From contig NZ_CP079199.1 in NCBI RefSeq assembly GCF_024758565.1, positions 735,501-799,500 on the forward strand: a stretch of DNA of 64,000 bases. Reading direction: 5' to 3'. The translations under genes were made by a program, and so were the position numbers. Every line of letters starts with the position of its first letter. The first letter of the stretch is position 1. The notes under the pieces are model-generated. The model had not been told where the DNA came from and made no database searches. It saw nothing but the letters and a program-made list of their open reading frames with translations. Of this stretch, positions 1 through 12,078 are shown one piece after another. Origin of the DNA: Mesomycoplasma ovipneumoniae (GTDB lineage: Bacteria; Bacillota_I; Bacilli_A; Mycoplasmatales; Metamycoplasmataceae).

Positions 1-2041
1 TTTTGACTATGTTAACTCTAAGTTTGACCTTTATAAATATAGTTTTGATAATTTGTCTAAAAATTTCAAATTAAAAGAAAATCAAAATGGAAATTCAGCG
101 CTTAAATGAACTAAAGCCGAAAAATTTGAATCAAAAATTGAAAAATTATTGTCAATTTTTGATATTTCTCAAGAAGAATTACAACAAAATTTGCAAAAAT
201 TTGCAAACAATTTAATGGAAGCCTTTGAGCAATCAACTCTAAACTTGTTGATCAAAAATACAAAAATAGATAATAAAAATATTGATCACCTATTTTTATC
301 ATCTGTTGGTTTTATGGGATTTAAAAATTTTTCCCGAAAAACACAAGCAACTTTACCGGCAACCAAATTTGGTAAACTTACAAACATTGATGATAAAATT
401 AAAATTGCATGATTGACTTTTGCAGGTTTTGATGAAACAAATTCTTTAGTTTTAGATGAAGAATCATTTGTTGATTCAGATTTAAATGATTCAGAAAAAT
501 CACAAGTTTTTGGATGACTTAAGGGCTTTTTAAGTCAAATAAAAATAGATGCAAAGGACTTGGATTTGTTCAAATTGCAATATTTAGTAGGGACAAAAAC
601 CTTTGTTGACTATTCAATTGGTAGAACTAGTCGAATTCAGCAATTCCAACGAATGAATACAGATCTTGAACTTTCATGACTTCGGGCAAAAAATTCAGCT
701 AGATTCGAGACAAAACCTGATGATTTTTTCAGTAATTATGTCTATAATTTTCCCGAATCTTTAACAAGAGACTATGTTCAAATTCATTATTCTCCAAGTG
801 ACGAAACGCTTGATAATATTATGCCAGGTTATAAAAATATTTCTGAATCTAATACTGGAAATGAGTATTTTGTTGATGCAATTTATACAAGAAAATGGAT
901 TAAAAATTTCATTCCCGCTTTTGACATCGCCCAGGCATACTCTCAAACTTTAATTAGTCCATTTACTAACTATTTTTTGACTAATTATGTAACTTCAAAA
1001 AATTCTGAAAATTTAAATACTTTATACCAAAACCTAACACAAACTTTCCAAAAAGCACAAGAAAAACAACTTTATGATCAAGTTCTTGAGTTTAGTCAGC
1101 AAGAAAAGGCCGAAATTGAAAAAATCCAAAGTGAAGAACTACCTGAAAAATTCATTGATAAAACCTTAAAAAACATCGAAAATCAAGGCAGAATTCAGGA
1201 AGTTAATGCCAAAATTAAAAGCCAAAAAGATGATATTTTTGCTCAAACTTCAATTGAATTATCTCGAGTACTTTCAGCTTACAAAGGTGAACTTGGCGAT
1301 TCACAAACATTTAGTAGAGCAAATATTCAACCAGTTGTTGGAAATCTTCGTTGAAGAAATGGCTATATAAATCAAAATATTTCTACAAATAACGGGTTTT
1401 TTAAAGATCGCTTCCAAAGAAAAGTGCTAAATTGAGAATTGTATGATGACAATTTGGAACCTGTTGAAGATCAAACTATTCGAATAACTAACCTAAAAGG
1501 TGAAAAAGTAACAAACAGACCAGAAGCCTTTTGGTATTATTCTCTCAAAACGCAAGGTGTTGGCCAAAGATCGCTTTCAGGAATTTGGCGTGATTCTAAA
1601 CAAGATAAAGTTGCCTTTTGAGGTTTTCTAAAAAATGAAGATGCCCAAAAAGCGAAATATTTAACTCTTGAAGATGAACAAACAGCCCAAAAATTCTACA
1701 TCAAATTAGTGAGTGATTCTACAAATAACATTTTTTATCTAAAAAAACAAGCTGATTTATCAACAAAATGGACGCTAAAAGACGAAGGGTATAGCTCATG
1801 AATTTCATCTTGGTCAATTATCGGTGAGTTCAAAAATGCACTTCTTAGACCAGGAATTGACGGTCTAAAAAGATTCAGAATTTACTTTTCAGATGAAAAC
1901 AGGCAAGAAATTAAAGACTTATTTACATTAGGAAATTCAAAATATCTTGCTGAAAACGGTAAAAACTTCAATTTAGCCCCAACATATATTGAACAAAAAT
2001 CAAATCAAACATTCCTTGTAATCAGACCTCAATTTAAATAG
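1..2041 (+). CDS. Large uncharacterised protein, 3' part (5' end outside window)
   Basis: The frame is open from base 2 to the TAG at 2039-2041 if TGA is read as Trp, so about 680 C-terminal residues are visible. I do not recognise the family. The visible part has no membrane segment, is rich in Asn, Lys, Gln and aromatic residues, and has a coiled-coil-prone stretch encoded near 1030-1250 (many Gln/Glu/Lys, e.g. FSQQEKAEIEKIQ). The stop codon lies inside the Shine-Dalgarno region of the OppA-like lipoprotein gene that follows, so the two are very probably co-transcribed. By context it could be a surface or transporter-associated protein, but this is inference. Not broken: all apparent stops are TGA. 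Confidence 0.8.
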
Positions 2042-2049
2042 GAGCTAAT

Positions 2050-4728
2050 ATGAATAAATTTAAAAAGTTACTGATTTTAAACACTTTTGTTGCAGTACCC
2101 ACATTTACTTTACTATCTTGTGCTTCTGCTCTTGAAAGAAATCGAGAGGAATTTGACTTTGGAGTTTCAACAACAACAATTAACACTCTAAATTATGTAA
2201 AGAATAATTCTTCACACCAAATTCTCAATTCTTTAGTTGAATCTTTTGTAAAACCAGGACCATCTGCTTCAAATTCATACGGAGCAAAGCTAAATTTGCC
2301 TTCAATTACCTTTGAACTTTATAGCACAAATCTTCAAAGTGCATCTGCAAATCAAATTCTTCAAAATCCAACAAGCATTAGTGCTGATGGTTCTTCTTAT
2401 CCAATTAGCGATTTTTCTTTGACACTTGGGTCAATAGCTCCTTCAAGTGGTGGCTCAAAATCTTTTATTGGAATTCAAAATGCTTCTCAATCAATCGTTT
2501 CAACCTCAATTTTTTTGAATAAAGGTGCTTCAAGATGGTCAAATAATCAACCTGTTATTGCCCAAAATTTTATTGACTATATTTTATATGTACTAAATAT
2601 TAATGTCGCTTCGCCTAATTTAGTTAAAGTTCTTTCAACAAATATTAAAAATGCCCAGAGAATGATCTCACTACAACAGGATTATGTCTCAAAATTTGGA
2701 AATCCTTATCTAAATCCCTTTGGTCAAAAAAGATACATAAAAGACGAAAAAACTGGTAAAGTTAGTCTTGATTTTGACCAAAAAGTTTTTGAATCACAAA
2801 ACCAAGGCGATGAAGAATATGTTGCTCAATTCAGAGAAGAAGCGCGAAAATTTGGAATGTACACAGGTCAAATTTTTGAACAAATGACCAATAAAGAAGC
2901 TGTTGAATTAGTTCAAGCTAATTTGTCTTTGAATCCCGATTTTAGTGCTAATTCAACTGAAATTAATGTTGTCGAAAATGGCCAAAGATCTGTAATTAAA
3001 CTAACAAAAAACCCATTTTTAGACCCTTCACAAATTTTTGACGGCCCTAATTTAATTCCAAGATATGATTTTTTGCCTGGGGACGAATATGGACTTAGAA
3101 TTCAATTTGAAGACTCAGCGGCAAAAAAATTCATTAACTTGTACAGACAGATCGTTTATCCTGATATATTTTTCCCAATAAATCGTGAATTTGTTGAGAT
3201 TCATGCTGGTGGAATTAATAATTTTGGTACTGATTTATCGAAATTTTTAACTAACGGACCTTTTGATATTTCTGAACTTAATTTAGGTTCTCAAGGTTCC
3301 ATGATTCTAACAAAAAAACAAAGTTATTATTCATCAGATAAAACTGTTCCTAACAAAATTAAAGTCTTTTTTGCCGAACAACCTGAGCTTTTATCTTCAC
3401 TTTTCCTTGATGGCTATATTGCAAAAACTAAAATTCCTTCAACATTTCAGTCCAAATTCTGATCTGAAGAAAGAACAAGAAAATACATGGAAAAACAAAC
3501 CGGATATGGTACAATCGGAATCCAAGTTAATTTGGACAATGTCAAAAAAGGAAAATCCTATCTTCAAGATTCAGATCTTCGAAAAGTTATTTTTTATGGG
3601 ATAAACCGGATTGATTTACTTAATTTATATGGTCTTGATCACTCTTTTCCACAGACAACTTGAACTAATTTTGACAGTATTTTAACAGCTCGGGGATATC
3701 CTTTGGAAACCTTTTTAGAAAACAGAAACTACCGTTCAGAACTTTTAGACTCAAACGGCAAACAAATTGAATTTCCAGTTTTAGCCCAAAATTATGGCTC
3801 ACATTTAGCAAAAGGTGTTTGATTTGAATCTGTTCCGCGAGTTGATACTTCTTATAGTCCGCAAGCTGCAAATTTTTTCCTTGAAAGATTCAAAAAAAAT
3901 AATCCAGGCGTTAGAAAAGTTAAACTAAGTTTCATTTATAAAGATGATGCCGAAGAAAAAGTTGCTATCGGTCTGCAGGACATTTTAGCCCGAAATACTA
4001 ATAATTTTATCGAAATTGACCCTGTTAGACTTCCTGATGGAATTTACCAACAAAGACTTTCAACTGGTGACTTTGATTTAACAATGAAAAACTTTGACTT
4101 TTTCAACATCGGTGGATCTCAACCTCATTCATATATAAAAGCGTTTTTCAACACAGATGAAATTTCACCTAGTGATAATAAATTTTCTGGACTTGAGTCA
4201 AATCCAGCTTCTTCAATGACCTATTGAAAAATGTGAAATGAAATTTCACCTGAGCAAAGAGCTGAAATTGCTAAAAGACTCGAAATTTCTGACGTTTTTT
4301 TAAAGAAATTTGAAGAACTAATTACCCGAAAATTAAAAGTTGACGCCCAAGGAAAGACTATTTTTAAACAAGTCTACCTTGATGTAGATCAAAAAATTCC
4401 TGCTACCGATTATAATAATAAGCCAATTTTAGTTCCAGAATTCTCTGAATCATTAGATGAATATAATAACAGAATTGATTCATTCTTTAACGCAATTTTT
4501 ACTGCCCAAGAAAGACGAGAAGGCTGAACTCAGAATAGAGTTTTTGAATTTGTGCTGGTTTTTGAAAAAATAATTCGTGAATTTTCACCAATTATTCCAA
4601 TTATGGAAGTAGATACTTTTTGAACTATCAACCGAATTAGGGCAGGATCAGGAAATTCCTTCCAGTTTGCTTTTGATGTTGAGAATATTAAGGTTAATTT
4701 TGTAACTCCTGAAGACGGTAAGGAATAA
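2050..4728 (+). CDS. oppA: OppA-like oligopeptide-binding lipoprotein (SBP family 5)
   Basis: An 892-residue lipoprotein. A Lys-rich signal peptide ends in a lipobox with Cys at about residue 24 (FTLLSC), so it should be anchored on the outer face of the membrane. Family-5 solute-binding signatures are visible: SDLRKVIFYGINR (the 'lRkAi.yaidR' element) and the late FDLTMKNFDFFNIGG segment, where the family has its 'yDi...W' element. The expected role is capture of oligopeptides for an Opp ABC importer; no opp permease or ATPase gene is in the window. It is longer than typical OppA (about 550 aa), as in mycoplasma OppA/P100 proteins. Start chosen at ATG 2050, preceded by AGGAG overlapping the upstream stop. 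The gene runs through several TGA (Trp) codons. Confidence 0.75.
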
Positions 4729-4731
4729 TTT

Positions 4732-4831
4732 TGCAATTTTTAATCTAATTTAATTCTCAAATATCATAAAAATAAATAAAATACCAGTAATTTCTGGTAT
4801 TTTATTTATTATTTAAAAAATGGTGTAGATA
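4732..4831. repeat. Left direct repeat flanking element copy 1
   Basis: About 100 bp that recurs, diverged, at 5521-5614 on the far side of the element. It begins just after the oppA stop and contains the terminator hairpin. Read as one half of a long target-site duplication. Confidence 0.65.
4781..4806 (+). terminator. Rho-independent terminator after oppA-like gene
   Basis: Inverted repeat ATACCAG-taatt-CTGGTAT followed by T-rich sequence, 52 bp after the stop codon. It lies in a segment duplicated on the other side of the adjacent mobile element (second copy at 5565-5585). Confidence 0.75.
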
Positions 4832-5520
4832 CCTGAGTCTGAAAGTTTGATGACAAAAATTTACTTTTTAGTGAATATAAATATGCAAAAGCGCCGCTAA
4901 ATATGGGTTTTTTGACCTAAAATCTTAATTTTTATTATTTTAAAATTAACCCTTTGTAAAAAAAAAAAAAAAATGCTTGGTCTAAGAAAAAATTATGTTA
5001 TAATAGAGCCACTAAGAATGAATTAATAAATTTAATATTGAATTAAGGGGGAATTAGTTATGTTTTTTGTCTAGAAAATCAGAAAATGCGAATTATCCAT
5101 TATATTTTTAAATATGATGGAATGCCTTAAATTTAACCGTTTAGAAATCTATAAATTTAAGGCTTTTTTTATTGTTCTTTCAAAACTTCATATATTTTTT
5201 TAGGCTCAATGTAAGTAAAAATGAGTTTTCTATTTGCATTGAGTTTAAATAGTAGTTGTATTTTTTTATGATTTTTGTTAGGTTTTTAACTAAAAAAGGT
5301 AGTTTAAAAATTTCATAATTTTGCTTTTTAAGTTAAAATTTTAGCTTTTTTTAGTTTACTTTATTTGATTAATAAGTAGATTTTTCTTTCGCGAGTGTTA
5401 GATTTAAAATTTAGTGTTTTTGCCTTGATAGTTATTTTTCCTGAGTTTGCTAAAAAAGTTAAAAAAGGGTCTAAAAACGCGGACAGTTTTTTAAGATTAT
5501 CTTATCAAACTGGAAACTCG
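4832..5520 (+). mobile_element. MITE-like element, copy 1 (long form)
   Basis: A 689-bp non-coding element. The left end CCTGAGTCTGAAAGTTTGAT is an imperfect inverted match to the right end ATCAAACTGGAAACTCG. Internal landmarks shared with seven other copies: a TTCACTTTTTAGTGAA hairpin near the left end, a 16-A tract (4958-4973), a promoter, a minigene, a terminator hairpin, and a CTCAATG/CATTGAG hairpin. No transposase reading frame is present. Long form: it includes the segment ending in GCTAAAATTTTAGC-type sequence that is absent from the short copies. Confidence 0.8.
5010..5172 (+). ncRNA. Predicted small RNA/minigene of element copy 1
   Basis: -35-like TTGGTC at 4977-4982, 16-nt spacer, extended -10 TGTTATAAT (hexamer 4999-5004). 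Then AAGGGGG at 5045-5051 and, 8 nt on, ATG TTT TTT GTC TAG at 5060-5074 (Met-Phe-Phe-Val-stop). Next an 11-bp hairpin CCATTATATTT/AAATATGATGG (5097-5120) and a 12-bp hairpin GCCTTAAATTTA/TAAATTTAAGGC (5124-5163) followed by seven Ts. The layout is a complete short transcription unit. Transcription is inferred. Confidence 0.6.
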
Positions 5521-5614
5521 TGATTTTAGTCTAATTTTTATAGAAGTTAAAAAAAATAAATAAAATACCAGTATTTTCTGGTATAATATTTAATATTTGA
5601 AAAATGGGGTAAAT
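5521..5614. repeat. Right direct repeat flanking element copy 1
   Basis: Diverged second copy of 4732-4831. It carries the hairpin again and, unlike the left copy, a TGGTATAAT that forms the likely asnS promoter. Confidence 0.65.
5579..5587 (+). promoter_or_regulatory. Probable asnS promoter (extended -10)
   Basis: TGGTATAAT, an extended -10, lies 31 bp before the asnS ATG and overlaps the 3' arm of the duplicated hairpin ATACCAG...CTGGTAT. The left duplicate reads CTGGTATTTTAT here, so only the gene-proximal copy has a good -10. Confidence 0.55.
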
Positions 5615-5617
5615 AAG

Positions 5618-6967
5618 ATGTCGGTATCAATTAATGAAATTTTTATACATCCTGAGTTGTATGATCAGAAGAAAATTACAGTTCAAGGTTGAATTACAAA
5701 TATTCGCGGTAATCTAAAAATAATGTTCGTCGAACTAAATGATGGTTCGTCATTTAAAAATTTACAATGTGTCCTTAAAAGCGATAATATGGACTTGTCA
5801 AAAGCAGAAAATTTAGCAATTGGTGAAGCTATTGAAATTAGTGGTGTTTTTTCAAGCACTCCTGAACGCCAACAAAATGGTGAGGTTTTAGTTGAGGATT
5901 TAGAGGTCAAAGGTCGTAATTATAACAATAATTTTCCGATTCAAAATCAAGAAATTTCCTTAGAAGTTTTAAGACAAATTCCACATTTTCGTCACCGAAC
6001 TCGACTTTTTCGTGCGATAATGAAACTAAGATCTTCACTTTTTTATGAAATTCATAAATTTTTTCGTCGTCAAGGATTTGTTAATTTTTCAGCGCCAATT
6101 TTAACATCAAACGATGGTGAAGGTGCTGGTGAAACTTTTATTGTTGACGATGAGCAAAAAGATTTTTTTAACAAAAAAACAACTTTAGGCGTTACAGGAC
6201 AACTTCATGCTGAAGCCTATGCTCTTGGTTTTAAAAAAGTCTACACTTTTGCCCCTACATTTCGAGCTGAGAGATCAAATACTAGAAAACACGCTGCTGA
6301 ATTTTGGATGATTGAACCCGAAGTAGCATTTTTTGATCTTGAAGAAATTATTGAATTAGCGACAAAATTACTTCAAAAAGTAATAAAAGCTGTAATAATT
6401 CGCAACAAAGATGAATTTACATTTCTAGAAAAAGTTGGTGATAAAAACCTGCGCCGACGTTTAATTCAATTCTGTGATTCCCAAGTAGCACAAGTAACTT
6501 ACGAAAATGCAATTAAATTGCTGTCTGAGCACAAAGATCAATTCGAAGAAAAAAACCTGTTTTTTGGAGCTGATTTAAAAACTGAGCATGAACGCTTTTT
6601 ATCTGAACAAATTTTCCGCGCCCCTGTTGTTGTAATTAATTATCCAAAATCTCTAAAAGCATTTTACATGCACCAAAATGATGATGGCCAAACTGTAGCA
6701 GCTTTTGATCTTTTAGTTCCAGGAATTGGTGAGTTAATAGGTGGATCCCAACGTGAAGTTCGTTATGAAAAATTACATGAAAGAATTAACGAGCTAGGCA
6801 TGAAAGTTGAAGATTTTCAATGATACCTTGATTTGCGTAAATTTGGTAACCCCGGCTCAAGTGGTTTTGGACTTGGTTTTGAAAGATTGCTAATGTTTGT
6901 TACTGGCATTGATAACATTCGTGATGTAATACCTTTCCCAAGAACGAATAAAAATATTTTAATGTAA
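5618..6967 (+). CDS. asnS: Asparaginyl-tRNA synthetase
   Basis: 449 residues, normal length for a class IIb AsnRS. It charges tRNA-Asn with Asn in the cytoplasm. An N-terminal OB-fold anticodon-binding domain (about 1-110) is followed by the catalytic core, with [11 protein letters not shown] (motif 2, about residue 215) and [12 protein letters not shown] (motif 3, near 420). The AsnRS rather than AspRS choice rests on the [16 protein letters not shown] motif-1 region and the lack of the AspRS insertion. Start ATG 5618 follows GGGGTAAATAAG. The downstream RDD gene begins 10 nt after the stop, suggesting an operon with the helicase gene. Confidence 0.93.
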
Positions 6968-6977
6968 GAGGATAAAA

Positions 6978-7619
6978 TTGAAAATTGATTTTGTAAAAGC
7001 AGGTTTTTGAAGACGTTCATTTGCAGGATTAATTGATTTTGTATTCCTTTTCTTTACTTTTTTAGCATTTTTTTACCTATTTTTGGTATTAACTGAATGG
7101 TCAAAAATAAAATTTTATCTTTGAATTCTAAATGTTTTTTTATTTGTAATTCTTTACCGCATTTTTTTAATTATTTTTTTAAAGCAAACAATTGGACTTT
7201 TTTTAACAAAAACTAAAGTTGTTTTTTTTGATGAAAACCTTAATTTTTTAAAAAAATTCAGAGTTTTACTAAAAAGGGAAGCATTTTTAAGTCTTAATTG
7301 AGTATTTTCACTTTTATTTTCCTCAATTATTTTAGATCTGAGTTTCGGAATTGATCTTAACTTTTTTGAAACTTTTAAAAATTCAAGTCAAAATTTAACC
7401 TTTTTTCAACAAATTAGCTTAAGTTTCCCCGCTTTATTTTCAAAAATTAACTTTTTCTTCTTAATTGTAAATAACCTCTCAATTTTAGGTTCAAAAAAAT
7501 TAACAATTATTGATTCTTATTCTAAAACAACTATTTGCTTGAAACAAACGCTTAAAAAACCAGATTATTTAAGTTCAATTCATGCAAATTTTAGTCCAAT
7601 TCATTGGGAGGTTAATTAA
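6978..7619 (+). CDS. RDD-family membrane protein
   Basis: 213 residues starting at TTG 6978 (Met-Lys-Ile-Asp-Phe), preceded by AGAGGATAAA. The N-terminal GFWRRSFAGLIDFVF matches the RDD signature (conserved Arg, then Asp in the first transmembrane helix). Three to four hydrophobic segments rich in Phe, Leu and Ile follow. RDD proteins are small integral membrane proteins of mostly unknown or transport-related function; I assign none here. Lies between asnS and the helicase, with a 2-nt gap to the latter. The TTG start and its TGA codons make it easy to miss. Confidence 0.75.
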
Positions 7620-7621
7620 TC

Positions 7622-9880
7622 ATGTCATCACAAAATATTCTTTCACAACTAAATGACAAACAAAAAATCGCTGTTATTAGCAATAGTTCGCATCTGAGAA
7701 TTGTTGCAGGTGCTGGAACAGGAAAAACAACTGTTCTAACAAAAAAAATTGCCTATATTATTAATGAATCACTAGCATATCCCAATCGGATTTTAGCGCT
7801 AACTTTTACAAATAAAGCCGCTGAAGAAATGCGAACTCGTGTCGAAAAACTTGTTCATGAAAAGGCAAAAGATATCCAAATTTTAACTTTTCACTCGCTT
7901 TGTAATTTGATTTTGCGAACAGAAGCAAAAAATATTGTTGAAATTGATGAAATTCAGATAAATGATTACCGTTTTAATATAATTGATGAGCAAGATCAGC
8001 GTAAAATTATAGAAAAACTTTTAGGTGCAAATCTTAAAACATCTGAAGAAAAAGATGATAAAAAAATTAGCGCATTTCAAGCGATTGAATTTATTTCAAG
8101 AGCCAAAAATTTAGAGCAATCCCCGGTCCAAGCACTCAAGCAAGCAAATACTGAAGCTGAATTAATTAAAGCCAATGTTTATAAAAATTATGTTGAAAAA
8201 ACAAGGGAAAATAACATAATTGATTTTGACGATTTGTTACTTTATACGAAAATAGCATTTGAAAAAAATCCACAAATTGCCCAGCGTTGACAGAAAAAAT
8301 TTGACTTTGTGCTTGTTGATGAATTTCAAGATACCTCGCTGATTCAGTATTCTATTTTAAAGTTTTTTATTAAAGATAATACAAAATTATTTGTTGTTGG
8401 TGATCCTGATCAGACCATTTATTCTTGAAGAGGTGCTGATGCATCGCTTATTCTTAATTTAGAAAATGATTATCCTGATTTACAAACAGTAATTCTTGAT
8501 AAAAACTATCGCTCAACACAAAATATTCTTGATGCGGCTAACCATTTAATTTCAAATAATAAAAACCGAATAAAAAAGAATTTAGTAGCTCATTCAACCG
8601 AAAAAATTGATATTCATTTTGAAGATCTTGGTAATGAAAGAGGTGCTGAAGTTGACTGAATTTACGAAACTATCCAAAGTTTAGTTACAAAAAACAAAGT
8701 AAATTATCGAGATATTGCAATTTTAGCACGCTCAAATTTTTATTTTCGCCAAATAATTGACAAACTTGATGCCCACAATATCCCTTATATAAAACACGGA
8801 AATTCTCCTCTTGCTGCAAAAAAGGAAGTCCGTGAAGCTATTTATTTTTTAAAAGTCATTGAAAATTCTGATCCTTATGCTTTTGAGCAAATTATTAATG
8901 TGCCTGCAAAAAAAATTGGTGCCATAACAATTAGCAAACTAAATGATTTAGCGGCTAAATTTGAACTTAATTTGTACGATTTTTTATTTAATTACTATTC
9001 GGGGAAAATCAATTTAAAAGAAACACACGGCAAAATTCCGCTAACTATTGAAAATCAAGCCAAAATTAAAAATCTTTTTGAAAGAATAACCGCCGCAAGG
9101 CGATTCAAGTCTGAAATTGAAGAAAAAAATCCGACAGTTTTTAAACTTTTTTCGCAAGTTCTTGACTCTTTTTTGAAAAAAATTAACTACTTTAGTTCAA
9201 TAAAAGATCCTAAACAAGAAGCAGACACAAAAGAACTTTTAGAAAAATACTATGAATCACTTGATAATTGACAAATCCAAAATCCTGGCAAAAAATTAGC
9301 TGATTACCTTGATTATGCAGTTATTTCTCATTTTGAACAAACCGAAAGCCCAAATCGAATTAATTTATTAACAGTTCATTCTTCAAAAGGGCTTGAATTT
9401 GAGTATGTTTTTTTAGTTGGTATGAATCAAGGAGTTTTCCCTTCGCAAAAAGTTATTGACCAAAATCTTGAGAGTGAATACGAAGAAGAAAGAAGGCTAG
9501 CATTTGTCGCAGTAACTAGGGCAAAAAAAGTTTTATATATAACAAACGGATTTCGTGGTACTTTTTATAATGATCATGGTCGCCGTTGAAAATCTAGTCA
9601 AAATTCAATTTCACCATTTATTAAAGAGATGAAAATTAAGGCTGAACAATTCTATCAATTTCGCAAACTTGATGCAACTGGAAAGCTTAATTACCAAAAA
9701 ACTGATTCAGAAAATGTTGATTTTGCCCCTGGAAATCATATAGCCCATCTAAAATTTGGTAAAGGAATCATTTTGGAAGTGCGCGCTGACTCAATTTTGG
9801 TCAAATTTTTCGATATTCCTGGTGATAAAGGGATAAAAACACTTGTTAAAACTCATAAGTCCATTGAAAAAATTTCGTAA
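7622..9880 (+). CDS. pcrA: UvrD/PcrA-type DNA helicase
   Basis: 752 residues, the usual size for a superfamily 1A 3'-5' helicase in repair and replication restart. Visible motifs: Walker A GAGTGKTT (about 30), DEFQDTS (Walker B, about 233), GDPDQTIYSWRGAD (motif III, about 260), the KNYRST motif IV region, VGMNQGVFPS, and LAFVAVTRAKK (motif VI, about 630). The C-terminal tail (PGNHIAHLKFGKGIILEV) is the small Tudor-like PcrA domain that contacts RNA polymerase in Bacillus (family knowledge). The start has a good GGGAGG. PcrA versus UvrD naming is a matter of convention. Confidence 0.92.
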
Positions 9881-9882
9881 AA

Positions 9883-11310
9883 ATGTCTCCACAAATTCAA
9901 ACTTATTTAATAATTGCACTAATTTTGTTAATTAGTATTTTTTTTGTTTGCTTTTTGATTATAGTTTTACTTTTTGCCAATAATAAAAAAACAAAAATTC
10001 TTCCTTTAATTCCTTTTACTTATGATTCTGATTTAAAAAGAATCCGTGTTAGCGATGTTTTTTCGCTTCCTAGTTTAAAATATATTGTTGAAAACAACAA
10101 TTTACTAACAGGACTTTGGGTGAGTCAATCTGATTTTATTTCACTCCTTGAAGAACCATACCAAAAATTATTTCTTTCACGAATTGATAATTGAAAAAAG
10201 GGTTCAATTACAATCAAATTTCAAAAAAGATTTCTTTTTAACAATAATTTTAAAGTTTTTTTTCAGGATAAATCAAAAAACGGTTTTGTTTTAATCCAAA
10301 TACAAAAATCAATTTTTGATATTGCTAAATACCAAAAAACCTTTAAAAATCGACTAGTTGACAAACTAATTCTTGATTTTGCTAGTCCAAGTTTTCTAGT
10401 AAGTTTTAGTTTTCCTTTTGAAGTAACGGCTGATTTTGCTAAAAATTTTTATATTTCCTACAATAAACATCTCCCTTTTTTTGTTAAAATTTCTAATTTT
10501 TCCATTTTTTACTTTGAAAATATTTTGATTATGCAAATATGTGCAAAATCACCTAAAATGCTGGAAAAAATTAGAAATTCATACAAAAATTTTGCAAAAA
10601 TCCATAATTTAGGTAATTTTTTGTCTTGGGTGATTATAAATTTAGACAGTCAAATAAATTATGACTGAAAAATAGAAATAAAAAAATTTTTTAACCAAAT
10701 AACTGCAAAAAAAACCTCATTTCTTGAAGTAAATTCAAGTAGTGCACAGTTTAAGTCGATTATTGACAATAAAACACAAGTTCAGCAAATATTTAATATA
10801 CAAAATCATTTTCTTGCCCATATTTATCAATTTGATAATAAAAACCCTGTTTATAGCGTCTTTGATTTAGACTTTCATAACAACCAAAAAATCGATGAAT
10901 TATTAAAATTTTTAACCCAAAACCCTTCATATGATCATTCGCGAAATATTTACAAAATTAATTATATAATCGCGCAAAAAATGCGTAATTATGCAATTGA
11001 TTTTCAAAAATTAACATTTTTAATTGAAACAGAAATTAATATACCAGAAACAAATATTAGTCATATTCCTAATATTTGCTATCAAAAAATAGTTGATTCT
11101 AAGCTTTTTTATTATCTAGCAATTAATAAACCACCTTTTTTATTTATTAAGAATCTTAATGATTTTACCGATTTTAGTGATGGAAATGATATAGTTGTTT
11201 CATCACTTGGCGAATATGCCCGTCGTGAAAAAGTAAAAGTTGTTTTTAAAAAGCAAGATATAACAAAATTTAACTTTGGAAATAAGAATTTTCCTCTCTA
11301 TTATTGGTAA
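9883..11310 (+). CDS. Uncharacterised membrane-anchored protein
   Basis: 475 residues with one strong N-terminal transmembrane helix (about residues 8-32, YLIIALILLISIFFVCFLII) followed by KK and a long, Phe/Lys/Asn-rich cytoplasmic or external domain. I recognise no motif. It starts 2 nt after the helicase stop, so it should share that transcript, and ruvA follows after about 100 bp. Being between pcrA and ruvAB suggests, but does not show, a link to DNA metabolism. Continuous only if TGA is Trp. Confidence 0.7.
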
Positions 11311-11412
11311 AATAGTAAAATTTGCTTCTTTTTCCTAATTTTTTCCTTTTTTTGGCCAAAAACAGTTAAAAAATTAATTTTGGTTGCAACAAAATACTAT
11401 AAGGGAGCAAAA

Positions 11413-12078
11413 ATGCAAATTTATCAATATGGAAAAATTGTCTCAAAAAACAAAAATTATTTAATTATTGAAAATCAAGGAAGTGGATATTTACTGTATG
11501 TTCCACGGATTGACCGTTTTAATACCGATGAAAATAGAAAAATTTATATTTACGAATATGAAAATGATTATTCAAAAATAACTTACGGATTTGCAAGCTT
11601 CCGTGAAAGAATTTTATTTGAAGATTTAATTTCAATTCAAGGAGTTGGTCCAAAAACTGCTATTTCTATCCTTAACAGCGGTTTGCAAAACTCAATTAAT
11701 TTAATAGCCGCAAACGATTGAAAAGGTCTTTCAAAAATTCCTTATCTTTCCGAAAAAAATGCTAAACAAATTGTTTTTGAATTTCACGGAAAATACAAAA
11801 AATTTCTTGAGAATGACAAAAAACAAAATCAGGAAAATATTCTTGAAACTGATTCTAAAGAAGTCGATAAAACTGATGATTTGAATGATGAAATTCTCCA
11901 AAATAATTCAGTCGAAGAAAAGACATCATCCGAACTTGAAGAAACACTAAAAATGCTTGGCTTTAAACCTAACCAAATTAATTATGCACTCACAAAAGTT
12001 GAGCCTAATGAAAATTTCGAAAACTTAATAGAACAAGCTATCAAGATTATTTCAAATGCCAGAGAATTTAGAAGTTAG
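11413..12078 (+). CDS. ruvA: Holliday junction branch migration protein RuvA
   Basis: 221 residues. RuvA tetramers bind four-way junctions and load the RuvB motor. Seen: the N-terminal OB-fold start [20 protein letters not shown], a helix-hairpin-helix [13 protein letters not shown] near residue 75, an acidic variable linker, and the C-terminal RuvB-contacting domain ([19 protein letters not shown]). I chose ATG 11413, which has AAGGGAG at a good distance, over an in-frame TTG at 11380. It overlaps ruvB by 23 bp, implying translational coupling. Confidence 0.9.

Noticed and set aside
149..1621. Series of short ORFs that look like pseudogene fragments
   Set aside because: They are one frame interrupted only by TGA, which is Trp in this organism.
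4832..5617. T-box or other riboswitch upstream of asnS
   Set aside because: The same sequence occurs at seven unrelated loci, and the landmarks are those of the repeat family; no T-box AGGGTGGNACCGCG found.
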